From Prochlorococcus sp. MIT 1314 (GTDB lineage Bacteria; Cyanobacteriota; Cyanobacteriia; PCC-6307; Cyanobiaceae): DNA of 64,000 bases. Where the stretch lies: NCBI RefSeq assembly GCF_034093315.1, contig NZ_CP139300.1, forward strand, positions 1,640,448-1,704,447, given 5' to 3'. Position numbers and translations under genes: made by a program. The notes beneath the pieces are model-generated. The model worked only from the letters and a program-made list of their open reading frames with translations, was not told the origin of the DNA and did not search any database. This document shows, piece by piece, positions 40,482 to 51,096 of this stretch. How positions within the stretch are numbered: position 1 is the stretch's first letter; each line of letters opens with the position of its first letter.

Positions 40482-41134
40482 TTATTATTAATAAACTTAA
40501 TTAGAACCTCTGTTTTTTTTATATCTTTTAACCCAGGAGATATTTCGATACTGCTTGAAATGTCCAGTCCATCTGGTTTGATTTCAGTTAAAATTTCATC
40601 AATCCATTCAATTGATATTCCACCTGCTAACCACCAAGGTTTGGTAAATTGCAGATTATTTAGATAAATAGACTTTATTTTTTGTCCTGAACCTCCATAA
40701 GTTTCTTTATTCCAAGAATCAAGTAGTATCGCATCTACAACGTCTTCAAAAGGTTTTATTTTATCAAAGTCTTTTTCCGTTTTTATTCTGAAAGCCTTCC
40801 ATATACCAACATTTGGAATTTTTTCTCTTATTTTTTTGCAGTAATCAATATCCTCATCTCCATGTAATTGAATGATAGTTTCACTTGGATTGCCTAAGAA
40901 ATTTTTAATAATTAAATCTATCGGACAGTTCTTTACAACAGATACCCTTTCGATTGTTGGGTACAAACTTTCTAAGCTTTTAAAAATCTTTTTCTTAATT
41001 TCAGCTGATATATATCTTGGAGACTCCTCAACCGAAATAATGCCGATAGCATTCACTCCTAATTTAGCTACTTCAAGAGCTTGCTCTTCGGATGTTAGTC
41101 CACAAATTTTAACTAAAGTATTAGTCTTGGGCAT
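40478..41134 (-). CDS. trpF: Phosphoribosylanthranilate isomerase
   Basis: Third step of tryptophan synthesis, an Amadori rearrangement on a TIM barrel. The 218-residue protein has the N-terminal KICGLTSEEQA motif with catalytic Cys, QLHGDED near residue 93, LLDSW near 138, WLAGGIS near 168 and GLDISSSIE near the C-terminus. It converges with folE (4-base overlap) and is divergent from the site-2 protease gene. Confidence 0.96.
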   Translation of the reverse strand: MPKTNTLVKICGLTSEEQALEVAKLGVNAIGIISVEESPRYISAEIKKKIFKSLESLYPTIERVSVVKNCPIDLIIKNFLGNPSETIIQLHGDEDIDYCKKIREKIPNVGIWKAFRIKTEKDFDKIKPFEDVVDAILLDSWNKETYGGSGQKIKSIYLNNLQFTKPWWLAGGISIEWIDEILTEIKPDGLDISSSIEISPGLKDIKKTEVLIKFINNN

Positions 41135-41189
41135 ATCACTATACTGTATGTAAGATTAATATTATTGCTAAATATAGCGGAGATTATTT

Positions 41190-42413
41190 TTGAGAAGTTG
41201 GCAAATTTTTAAAATATGGGGAATTCCCTTCAAAATTCATACTTATTGGTTTGCAATTCTTTTTTTATTCTCATGGACTATAAGTAATCAGGTTTATTTA
41301 ACCTCAGGTGATATCTACAATACTAAAGAAGCTTGGATTATAGGATTTTTAACTTCTTTTTTCTTGTTATCTTCAATTATTTCTCATGAGGTTTTACATA
41401 CCTTTGTTTCCCTTAATCAGGGCGTAAAAATAAAAAAAATTACTTTTTATTTTCTTGGAGCAATTCTACAAATAGATGAGTATTGCCAAACTGCTTTAGG
41501 TAATATAAAAATTGCAATTGTTAGACCTTTGTTATGTTTTGCCACAGCATCTATTCTACTTTTAATTAGTAATTACAGTGAATCTCAAGAATTAATAGTC
41601 ATTAATATAATTTCTAGAGTAGGTATATTAAATTTATGCTTAGGACTCTTAAATTTGATTCCAATTGGTTCATTAGATGGAGGAAACTTATTAAAAAGTA
41701 TTATTTGGCATTTCTCAGGGAGTAAAAACAAAGGTAGGAATTTCCTCAACAAAGTAAATTTATCTTTGTCTTTTTTAGTTCTGATATTTGGAATAATTTG
41801 TTTATTTAGATTTAATTTTTACTATGGATTTATTCTTTCTTTTTTAGGACTATTTGGAGTTAATTCTTCAAAGTCAGAAAGTCAATTTTTTAAAATTGAA
41901 AAAATAATTAAATTTAGCAAAGTTTCTGACCTTAAATTAAAGCCATTGAGAAAAGTTGAATTCGATTCTAATTTATCAGAATTTAATACATTAATAAAAA
42001 ATAAAAAGGATGCAGCAGATAAATATTTTTTTGTTGCAAATAATGGTAGATGGACAGGTTTTGTCGATGAGAGTATTTTAAAAACTGTCAGCATAAAAAA
42101 ATGGGAGAGGAACTTTGTTGGAGACTTTCAGAAACCAGTCAATAGTTTTGCAGGTGTATATGTTAATGACAAATTATGGAAAACTATAGAAAGACTTGAA
42201 GAAACAAGTGAAGGTTTTTTATTGGTTCTCAATGCTGCAGATATCCCTTTGGGGATAATTGATAGGTTTAAAATAGGACAATTTGTATTTAATAAATTAG
42301 GTTTTAATTTGCCTTTGGAGATTGTCAACAAATTAAATTATAAAAATCAGTATCCTTTGGGAATTGAATTACCAAGAATAGTTAATTCAATGAAGCAGAA
42401 AGGAGATCTTTAA
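41190..42413 (+). CDS. Site-2 protease (M50) with C-terminal CBS-like region
   Basis: A 407-residue intramembrane zinc protease. Several membrane segments occupy about residues 15-215, with HEVLH at 67-71 (zinc and catalytic Glu) and the third-ligand motif SLDGGNLL near 160. The C-terminal 170 residues are soluble and look like a CBS-type regulatory region. Such enzymes cleave membrane-anchored regulators; no target is visible here. The TTG start at 41190 has GGAG about 8 bases upstream. Confidence 0.86.
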   Translation: MRSWQIFKIWGIPFKIHTYWFAILFLFSWTISNQVYLTSGDIYNTKEAWIIGFLTSFFLLSSIISHEVLHTFVSLNQGVKIKKITFYFLGAILQIDEYCQTALGNIKIAIVRPLLCFATASILLLISNYSESQELIVINIISRVGILNLCLGLLNLIPIGSLDGGNLLKSIIWHFSGSKNKGRNFLNKVNLSLSFLVLIFGIICLFRFNFYYGFILSFLGLFGVNSSKSESQFFKIEKIIKFSKVSDLKLKPLRKVEFDSNLSEFNTLIKNKKDAADKYFFVANNGRWTGFVDESILKTVSIKKWERNFVGDFQKPVNSFAGVYVNDKLWKTIERLEETSEGFLLVLNAADIPLGIIDRFKIGQFVFNKLGFNLPLEIVNKLNYKNQYPLGIELPRIVNSMKQKGDL

Positions 42414-42422
42414 GAATTAGTG

Positions 42423-43166
42423 TTATGAAAATTTTCCAATATTTTTATTATCTATAGCAATATTTTTGAACTTTATATTTGATTTATTTTCTAAGAATGA
42501 ATTTCTTAAATGATCAATTATTTCATCATTTGTGAGATCTAGATTTACTTTAGGTGGAGCTTCTTCTTTAAATAATTTGAACCACAAATCTTTTGAAGGA
42601 TTTGTTTGAATCTCTCCATGCTGAAGGAATGCACCTTTTTTCCGATATTGTGCACTTCCTATTCTCTTGAACCCATCCTGGTCAACTAAATCAGAGATTA
42701 ATGAAGTCCCAAAACAATTAGTTTTTATGAGTGATTTTCGTGACTTGCCATTTTGCAACTTTAGACCTAATTCTCTAAAACTTTTAATTAACCATTGGTT
42801 AACCATTTCATAACTTAGGATTTTATAGTGAGCTTTTTTAAATGTTAATGCATATGTTATGCCCCCTGAATGCAAAACAGCTCCCCCTCCAGATGGACGT
42901 CTTACAATATTAATTTCCTTATTAAAGGATAATTTTTCCCAATGAGAAGGAATTTCCTTTTGATGATAGCCAATTGAAAGCCAATCTCCATTCCAATAGT
43001 AGAACCTCAATGTGAAAATTATTTCAGGATTAGAAATTGTCTGATCTAAAGAATTTAAATCTAAAGCCATTTGATCAAATCCAGTTAAATTATTTGTGGA
43101 AAAAATTAAAGCTTGATTTTCTATTCCCAAAATTAACTTTGCAGGTCTATTTATAATAATTTTCAA
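42423..43166 (-). CDS. Lipoate-protein ligase A-like protein
   Basis: A 247-residue member of the LplA/LipB/BirA fold family. The RRPSGGGAVLH motif near residues 90-100 is the lipoyl/adenylate-binding signature, and the Lys of GSAQYRKKGAFLQHGEI fits the catalytic or binding Lys region. It could ligate free lipoate or octanoate, or transfer octanoyl groups. It converges on the site-2 protease gene with a 9-base gap. Confidence 0.85.
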   Translation of the reverse strand: MKIIINRPAKLILGIENQALIFSTNNLTGFDQMALDLNSLDQTISNPEIIFTLRFYYWNGDWLSIGYHQKEIPSHWEKLSFNKEINIVRRPSGGGAVLHSGGITYALTFKKAHYKILSYEMVNQWLIKSFRELGLKLQNGKSRKSLIKTNCFGTSLISDLVDQDGFKRIGSAQYRKKGAFLQHGEIQTNPSKDLWFKLFKEEAPPKVNLDLTNDEIIDHLRNSFLENKSNIKFKNIAIDNKNIGKFS

Positions 43167-43268
43167 TAAATTTTTTCTTTCAATTTATTAATTACGTAAC
43201 ATCATTTTGTAATAGTGTGTCAAATATCCTCTTTTGGGTAGAGAATATAAGAAATAATTTTTTTTACC

Positions 43269-43373
43269 ATGGAGCCAACTCAAACAATAAATTTAATTGC
43301 ATTAAGCCTCATAGTAGTTATGCATGCTGGAGTATTAGCACTTAGGCTAGGAATTAGTTTAGGTAGAAACTAA
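43269..43373 (+). CDS. psaM: Photosystem I subunit XII (PsaM)
   Basis: A 34-residue single-helix membrane protein, starting [14 protein letters not shown] and ending LGISLGRN, which matches the PsaM family: a short N-terminus and one transmembrane helix of about 22 residues. PsaM sits at the monomer periphery of photosystem I and supports trimer formation. It is 102 bases after the divergent lipoate ligase-like start and upstream of por, in a photosynthesis neighbourhood. Confidence 0.9.
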   Translation: MEPTQTINLIALSLIVVMHAGVLALRLGISLGRN

Positions 43374-43458
43374 ACTCTATTAGAAAATTTATATTTTTAA
43401 GGTAATAATATAACTAAGACTGAATTGATTTTTTCAGTAAAAATACTAAAAGCTAAAT

Positions 43459-43806
43459 TTGTCAAAATCCTTTCATAAAAATAGTAATTTTTACAAAAAA
43501 TATCTAGGTGCTGGATATGAAATAAAGCGAAAGAAACAGGAAGTTTTTGTATCTTTGGTTTTTCTAATTATAAAAATTTCCTTTTCGCTTTTAGCAATAA
43601 TAAGCTTGATTAAACTTGGCTATAGTTCCAAAGTTAGATTAACCCGAGTAAGAGAAATTCAAGACGCATTTTTATACGAACAATATAGATTCAACGTTTT
43701 GACAAGTAGGTTTGATGACTTATTATCTTCTGAAGGTGAGCAAAGATTTATGAAGGATCAGGATCAAATGATTTCTAGGGACATTATCAGAGTAATATGG
43801 CGTTGA
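43459..43806 (+). CDS. Small bitopic membrane protein with coiled-coil-like C-terminus
   Basis: A 115-residue protein with a basic N-terminal tail (about 1-28), one membrane segment (about 29-53), and an extracytoplasmic helical region rich in charged residues (about 55-100: REIQDAFLYEQYRFNVL, SSEGEQRFMKDQ). The layout resembles FtsB/DivIC-type divisome proteins, but similarity is weak and the position between psaM and por gives no support. The start is a TTG at 43459. Function unknown. Confidence 0.6.
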   Translation: MSKSFHKNSNFYKKYLGAGYEIKRKKQEVFVSLVFLIIKISFSLLAIISLIKLGYSSKVRLTRVREIQDAFLYEQYRFNVLTSRFDDLLSSEGEQRFMKDQDQMISRDIIRVIWR

Positions 43807-43860
43807 TAAGGATGATCTGTAATCATCTTACTTATCATTTTTCTATTAACTTTTTTGCTA

Positions 43861-44865
43861 GTGAATAAGAACATTAAAGGTTTAGTCCTAATAACAGGAA
43901 CTACATCCGGAGTTGGATTGAATACTCTAAAGCCTCTTTTGAGATTTGGATGGGAGGTTATAGCTGTTAATCGCTCAAATAAAAGAGCTATAACAATAGC
44001 AGAGGAATTATTGACAAAAGACGAAATTGAAAATGTTCATTTTATAGAAATAGATCTTTCTAACTTAGATGATGTAAGAAAAGGGTGTGATGAAATATTA
44101 GAAAGCTTTAAAAAGCCAATCAATTCACTTATTTGTAATGCAGCAGTTTATAAACCAAGATTAAAGAGGCCTGAAAGATCTCCTCAGGGTTATGAAAACT
44201 CCATGGCAGTAAATCATTTTGGGCATTTTCTTATGATAAAACTGCTTATGGAAAACATTTTATCTTCAGAAAGGGAAATTGTCCTAAATGGCAAATCTAC
44301 TTTATTCAAGCCAAGAATTACAGTATTAGGAACTGTTACGGCTAATTATTCAGAACTTGGAGGGAGGATACCCATCCCTGCTCCAGCTGACCTAGGAGAT
44401 TTATCAGGATTTAAAAATGGTTTTTTATCTCCTATAAGTATGGCGAATGGAAAGAAATTTAAACCTGGTAAGGCTTATAAGGATAGTAAACTGTGCAATA
44501 TGGTTACCGTTCAGGAATTATCAAAAAGATATCCTCCAGAGAAAATTATTGTTAATTCTCTATATCCTGGATGTGTTGCCGAAACTAAACTTTTTAGAGA
44601 TACACCTTGGATATTTAGATTTCTTTTCCCAATATTTCAAAAATTCATAACAAGAGGATATGTGTCTCAAAGATTGGCTGGAGAGAGGGTCGCTCAGGTT
44701 GCAACCTATAAAGAATATGCTAAACCATCAGTCCATTGGAGTTGGGGAAATCGTCAAAAAACTGGCAGAAAAGCTTTTTCTCAAAAGTTATCAAAAAGAA
44801 TAATTGATAGGAAGACATCTCAAGACACTTATGATCTATCAGAAAAGTTGGTTGGATTACATTAA
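43861..44865 (+). CDS. por: Light-dependent protochlorophyllide oxidoreductase
   Basis: Reduces protochlorophyllide to chlorophyllide using light and NADPH. The 334-residue SDR protein has TGTTSGVG near residue 12-19 (cofactor), NAAVYKP near 95, the catalytic YKDSKLCN with Tyr and Lys near 200, and C-terminal sequence typical of LPOR (SVHWSWGNRQKTGRKAF). Start is GTG 43861 or TTG 43855. It converges on chlL, the light-independent route to the same product, with a 6-base gap. Confidence 0.95.
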   Translation: MNKNIKGLVLITGTTSGVGLNTLKPLLRFGWEVIAVNRSNKRAITIAEELLTKDEIENVHFIEIDLSNLDDVRKGCDEILESFKKPINSLICNAAVYKPRLKRPERSPQGYENSMAVNHFGHFLMIKLLMENILSSEREIVLNGKSTLFKPRITVLGTVTANYSELGGRIPIPAPADLGDLSGFKNGFLSPISMANGKKFKPGKAYKDSKLCNMVTVQELSKRYPPEKIIVNSLYPGCVAETKLFRDTPWIFRFLFPIFQKFITRGYVSQRLAGERVAQVATYKEYAKPSVHWSWGNRQKTGRKAFSQKLSKRIIDRKTSQDTYDLSEKLVGLH

Positions 44866-44871
44866 TTAAGA

Positions 44872-45759
<888 letters not shown>

Positions 45760-45835
45760 TTAAAGCCTAAATACACTTGTTATTTATATTCTTGCAGTGT
45801 GAATGCCATATGTAATATTTTTCTAAACAAATGTT

Positions 45836-45860
45836 TATGTATATTTATTAAATATACATA
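45836..45860. promoter_or_regulatory. 25-bp perfect palindrome upstream of chlL
   Basis: Two 12-base arms (left arm begins TATGTATATTTA, right arm TAAATATACATA) flank one central T. The element lies 76 bases upstream of the chlL start within the chlB-chlL gap. The length and perfection suggest an operator or a strong cruciform; AT-richness lowers its information content. No known regulator consensus is recognised. Confidence 0.5.
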
Positions 45861-45948
45861 GCATGTTCTTATAACTAGATATTTCCAGCTAATTAATTAT
45901 ACTTTAAGTGAAAATACTCATCCATTAAATGTGTTTTATGGGTAAGAG

Positions 45949-47517
45949 TTAGCTAAAAAATGCTTTTGCATCGTACAGGGTTTCGTCACTAATTTCTGGT
46001 ATACCTTTTGAGGCAGCATATTTCTCTGTATTAGTTTTGACTTTACCTCTAACAAAAAATGGAACCTTTGTTAATTCAGCTCTCCCAGATTCAGTCCAGA
46101 TAATTTCACCTTTTTGGTTGTATGCTTTGTTTCCCGAATTTATATCATTTTTGGTCTTTGTGGCGGTATGACCTAGATGACTTTGATGACCATCAATAAA
46201 TTCAAAATCATGTTTAAACATATCAATAAGATGTTCTTCTAATCCCATCATTAGAGGATGTACCCAATCATCAAAAATTACATTTGCTCCTTCCCACCCC
46301 ATGTGTGGACTATATCTAGCTGGAACATCTTGAACGTGCATTGGCGTACTGATTACTGAGCATGGAATGCCAAGTCTTTTAGCACTATGTCTTTCCATTT
46401 GTGTACCTAAAACTAATTCAGGTGAGGCTTTTTTTATCGCATCTTCAACTTCGAGATAATTGTTGGTAATCAGAGCCTCTATGTTTAGATCTTTTGCGGT
46501 AGCTCTTACTTGTCTTGCCATCTCTCTGCTGTAGGTTCCAAGACCAACCACCTCAAAGCCTAATTCCTCTTGAGCGATTTTGGCCGCTGCAATTGCATGT
46601 GTTCCATCTCCAAATATAAAAACTCTTTTGCCTGTTAAATAATTAGAGTCGACTGATTTTGAATACCAAGGAAGTTTGGATTTGTGTTCTAATTCCTCTT
46701 TATTAGTTAAAGGAAGGTCTAATTTGTTATGAACTTCCTTTATAAAATCAATTGTATTTTTTATTCCAATTGGGATAGTTTTTGTATATTCCATTCCAAA
46801 ATTCCTTTTAAGCCAATCACAGGATGTTTCAGCTATTTCCTGATAGAGGCAAATATTAATATCTGCCTCTATCAGTCTTTCAATATCATCTGGGCTGGCG
46901 CCTAAAGGTGCAACTACATTTGTATCTATGCCTTGTTCTGAAAGTATGCGTTGGATTTCGATAACATCATCTCTACACCTAAATCCTAGTAAAGAAGGGC
47001 CAAGTATATTCACTTTTGGTCTTCGCCCTAATCCTTTCCATCTTTGAGGGCTTATCTTTTCTTCAGGAATTACCTTTTCTTTTAAAAGAGTTCTTATTAA
47101 CTGATAAAAGGTTTCTGAAGCTCCCCAATTTTCTTTCTTGCTGTATGCGGGTAATTCAAGGTTAACTATTGGTATATCAAACCCCATACCTTTAGCAAGA
47201 GCTCCTGGCTGATCTTGTATTAGTTCTGCTGTGCAACTTTCTCCAACTAAAAGAGTTTTCGGTTTAAATCGTTCGACTGCCTCCTTTATATTTTTCTTGA
47301 CCAATTCCGCTGTATCACCACCTAGGTCCCTAGCCTGAAATGTTGTATAGGTTACTGGAGGTCTTTCCCCCCTTCTTTCAATCATTGTAAAGAGAAGATC
47401 TGCATATGTATCTCCTTGAGGAGCATGAAGCACATAATGTATATCTTTCATTGATGTGGCAATCCTCATTGCGCCCACATGTGGAGGGCCTTCATATGTC
47501 CATAGAGTTAATTCCAT
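45949..47517 (-). CDS. chlB: Light-independent protochlorophyllide reductase subunit B
   Basis: NifK-like catalytic subunit. The 522-residue protein begins [18 protein letters not shown], has [17 protein letters not shown] near residue 92, and ends with the C-terminal domain containing the [15 protein letters not shown] segment typical of ChlB. With ChlN it forms the heterotetramer that binds protochlorophyllide. It follows chlN by 5 bases and is cotranscribed with it. Confidence 0.97.
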   Translation of the reverse strand: MELTLWTYEGPPHVGAMRIATSMKDIHYVLHAPQGDTYADLLFTMIERRGERPPVTYTTFQARDLGGDTAELVKKNIKEAVERFKPKTLLVGESCTAELIQDQPGALAKGMGFDIPIVNLELPAYSKKENWGASETFYQLIRTLLKEKVIPEEKISPQRWKGLGRRPKVNILGPSLLGFRCRDDVIEIQRILSEQGIDTNVVAPLGASPDDIERLIEADINICLYQEIAETSCDWLKRNFGMEYTKTIPIGIKNTIDFIKEVHNKLDLPLTNKEELEHKSKLPWYSKSVDSNYLTGKRVFIFGDGTHAIAAAKIAQEELGFEVVGLGTYSREMARQVRATAKDLNIEALITNNYLEVEDAIKKASPELVLGTQMERHSAKRLGIPCSVISTPMHVQDVPARYSPHMGWEGANVIFDDWVHPLMMGLEEHLIDMFKHDFEFIDGHQSHLGHTATKTKNDINSGNKAYNQKGEIIWTESGRAELTKVPFFVRGKVKTNTEKYAASKGIPEISDETLYDAKAFFS

Positions 47518-47522
47518 AATTT

Positions 47523-48851
<1,329 letters not shown>

Positions 48852-48935
48852 TTACAAAATGTACACATTTAAAAAACTTATATGAATGGTTAAAAACTTA
48901 AATGAGAATTATTAAATGAATTTTTTTTGGTGTTT

Positions 48936-49304
48936 TTAATTTCTGTAGAAGGAATTTCCTTGACTTATTTTTGATAGCTTCCATAAATTCCTTGCAATTT
49001 TTGTGGCTAATAATCCTGCTCTCTCCAGTTTCGATTTTCCTGGCTTTGCTCCAATTAAAGCAGTAACCTCTGAAGTTGTTAAAGGGGCTCCAGTATTTAT
49101 TGCTAGTTGGGTTAACTCCAATCTATCTCTAAGATTTTTAAGATTCACCTTTTCTGATTTCCCCTCTTCTAACCAACTAAAGGATGAGTCTTTCTGATAT
49201 AGTTTTTGCATTAAACTTAAGCTAACTAATCCAAGGGTTTGATCAGGACTTAATTCCTTTTTGTCCCCTGAATTATTTGGGTCTTTTTGTTGAGAAGTTC
49301 CCAT
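48936..49304 (-). CDS. Conserved hypothetical protein beside the carboxysome region
   Basis: A 122-residue soluble protein: a polar N-terminus (about 1-20), then predicted helices with KNLRDRLELTQLAINTGAPLTTSEVTALIGAKPGKSKLERAG-type composition (residues 56-95), and a basic C-terminus. The TTSEVTALIG segment could be a helix-turn-helix-like element, but I cannot name a family. It is divergent from csoS1D with a 97-base gap, so the two may share a regulatory region. Confidence 0.6.
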   Translation of the reverse strand: MGTSQQKDPNNSGDKKELSPDQTLGLVSLSLMQKLYQKDSSFSWLEEGKSEKVNLKNLRDRLELTQLAINTGAPLTTSEVTALIGAKPGKSKLERAGLLATKIARNLWKLSKISQGNSFYRN

Positions 49305-49401
49305 AAAATTGAATACCTTTTACTTGAAGTTATCGTTTCGTTGAAACCATGCAAGTAAATTTAATACAAAAAAAGAACCATTATCCGTTATAGTCTCCTG
49401 A

Positions 49402-50172
49402 ATGGAACCAACTTCTAGCTTTAACAGAGGAGAACGAAAAAAAGGCAGTTCTCTAGTAACAGGATCTGAGGTCCAATCTCAGGCCAGTGGAGCAAGCTGT
49501 TTTATTACAACTGATTCTGAAAAATCATTAGTATCTAGGCAAGCAAGTCAAGTTGAACAAATTGAGTTAAGAACATATGTTTTTTTGGATTCTCTCCAGC
49601 CTCAATTAGCGGCATATATGGGAACGGTTAGTAGGGGTTTTTTACCTATACCGGGAGATTCTTGTCTTTGGATGGAAGTATCACCTGGAATGGCTGTTCA
49701 TAGAGTGACTGATATCGCCTTAAAAGCAAGTAATGTTCGTCTTGGTCAGATGATCGTTGAAAGAGCATTTGGTTCTTTGGCTCTTTATCATAAGGATCAG
49801 AGTACTGTTTTACATTCTGGAGATGTTGTTCTAGATGCTATTGGAAGTGAGGTTAGAAAGAGAACAAAACCTGCCACAAGTTGGACAGAAGTTATTCGTG
49901 CTATCACTCCTGACCATGCGGTTTTAATAAATAGACAAAATAGAAGTGGATCAATGATTCAATCTGGAATGAGTATGTTTATATTAGAGACGGAACCAGC
50001 CGGCTATGTTTTGAAAGCAGCGAATGAAGCTGAAAAAGCTTCCAATATAACTGTTGTCGATGTTAAGGCCGTTGGAGCATTTGGAAGGTTAACCCTTGCC
50101 GGGAAAGAAGGAGATGTAGAGGAAGCCGCAGCGGCGGCTATTAGAGCAATTGAAGAGATTTCAAATTTCTGA
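49402..50172 (+). CDS. csoS1D: Carboxysome shell protein CsoS1D (tandem BMC domain)
   Basis: A 256-residue tandem-BMC shell protein forming trimers (pseudohexamers) that can stack and gate a large central pore. A disordered N-terminal region of about 50 residues is followed by two BMC domains (about 52-150 and 155-256); the second ends with [32 protein letters not shown] -10-like hexamer at 49389-49394 lies only 8 bases before the ATG and no Shine-Dalgarno is seen, so the mRNA could be nearly leaderless. It is separated from csoS1 by rdgB on the opposite strand. Confidence 0.93.
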   Translation: MEPTSSFNRGERKKGSSLVTGSEVQSQASGASCFITTDSEKSLVSRQASQVEQIELRTYVFLDSLQPQLAAYMGTVSRGFLPIPGDSCLWMEVSPGMAVHRVTDIALKASNVRLGQMIVERAFGSLALYHKDQSTVLHSGDVVLDAIGSEVRKRTKPATSWTEVIRAITPDHAVLINRQNRSGSMIQSGMSMFILETEPAGYVLKAANEAEKASNITVVDVKAVGAFGRLTLAGKEGDVEEAAAAAIRAIEEISNF

Positions 50173-50178
50173 GAATTT

Positions 50179-50763
50179 TCATTTTAATCCAATTTCTTTT
50201 TTGAGAAAAGGCGACATAATTTTTGCGGCTTTCCCCCTACTCCCCAATTTACTTAGTTGTGACTGAGAAAGCTCTCCGTAAACACAGTTAGCTTCTTTAA
50301 CCCAAAAAATAGATTCGAATTCCCCATTTGGATATTTGGGGTTCTTAAGAATTTCTCCCCAGCAAATTCCAGTTGTATCCTTAACTAAGTTTCCTAAAGG
50401 ATCGCATAAAACCATACAACTTATAAATCTTGCACTTCTGTATGGGCTGTCACTAAGTTCACTAATTAATTTTTTAATTTTTTCATCATTTGTTTTGGCA
50501 TATCGAGCAGAATATATCCCTGGCCGACCATCTAAATAATCCACCTCAAGACCTGAATCATCAGCTAATGTCCATGTTTTTGTCTCTAACGAAGCTGCTT
50601 TAGCCTTTAATAAGGCATTCTCAAAGTAATTAGATCCAGTTTCTTCTACATTTAAATATTCCGGTTGTTTTTCTACTCTTAAAGACAAAACATTTAACAT
50701 TTCTGAAATTTCAGATACCTTTCTCTGATTCCCACTGGCAATAGTAAGTACTGGAATAGTCAA
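50179..50763 (-). CDS. rdgB: XTP/dITP diphosphatase (RdgB/HAM1)
   Basis: Hydrolyses non-canonical purine nucleotides (dITP, XTP) to keep them out of DNA and RNA. The 194-residue protein has the N-terminal ASGNQRKVSEI (SGNxxK motif), DDSGLEVDYLDGRPGIYSARYA near 67-88, and SQLSKLGSRGKAA near the end. It uses a TTG start at 50763. It sits on the minus strand between csoS1D and csoS1, interrupting the carboxysome genes but conserved in function as a housekeeping enzyme. Confidence 0.94.
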   Translation of the reverse strand: MTIPVLTIASGNQRKVSEISEMLNVLSLRVEKQPEYLNVEETGSNYFENALLKAKAASLETKTWTLADDSGLEVDYLDGRPGIYSARYAKTNDEKIKKLISELSDSPYRSARFISCMVLCDPLGNLVKDTTGICWGEILKNPKYPNGEFESIFWVKEANCVYGELSQSQLSKLGSRGKAAKIMSPFLKKEIGLK

Positions 50764-50810
50764 AATAGTTATTTAATATTTGAGAATATTATCTTACTTC
50801 AAAGTTTGAT

Positions 50811-50880
50811 GTGATACGGAGACAGGAAAGGTTGAACATTCCACACCTGTGTAGACAGGGCCTGCCTCGTACGCGAATAA
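50811..50880. other. GC-rich segment with alternative hairpins, candidate structured RNA
   Basis: By direct count 36 of 70 bases are G or C (51%), against 9 of 50 in 50761-50810 and 13 of 60 in 50881-50940. CCTGT at 50846-50850 can pair either with ACAGG at 50822-50826 or with ACAGG at 50855-50859 (GTAG loop); these stems exclude each other. No reading frame fits. The strand of any transcript is not known. Confidence 0.4.
50831..50845 (-). repeat. 15-base motif TGTGGAATGTTCAAC, copy 2
   Basis: GTTGAACATTCCACA on the plus strand, exact reverse complement of the copy at 4076-4090 upstream of priA. It lies inside the GC-rich segment between rdgB and csoS1. Confidence 0.5.
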
Positions 50881-51065
50881 CTTAATGTAAATTTTTAATT
50901 AACACAACAGTATGTTTTGATGCTCTAACTAATTTTCATAAGGATTAATATATCAATAATACCAAGGGTCATAAGTTTATCTTATGAATGATAGAAAAAA
51001 GATTAATAGAGTTTTTAGGTAAAAACACTTGACTTATAAGTACTTAATGGACCATTCTTGCAAAC

Positions 51066-51077
51066 GAACATTCCACA
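51066..51077 (-). repeat. 12-base core of the TGTGGAATGTTC motif, copy 3
   Basis: GAACATTCCACA on the plus strand, ending 19 bases before the csoS1 ATG. Shares 12 bases with copies 1 and 2. Confidence 0.45.
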
Positions 51078-51096
51078 TTTAGTAATTTAGTAGGCA

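Larger units (their letters stand above)
50764..51096 (+). promoter_or_regulatory. Divergent rdgB/csoS1 region, leader of the carboxysome operon
   Basis: A 333-base gap with no convincing gene. In it: a GC-rich structured segment (50811-50880); a hairpin TCATAAG-tttat-CTTATGA (50969-50987); a TTGACT at 51029-51034 that overlaps the palindrome ACTTATAAGT (51032-51041) and may be part of the csoS1 promoter; and two copies of the TGTGGAATGTTC motif on the minus strand (50831-50845 and 51066-51077). The long upstream region of a highly expressed operon suggests a regulated leader. Confidence 0.55.
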
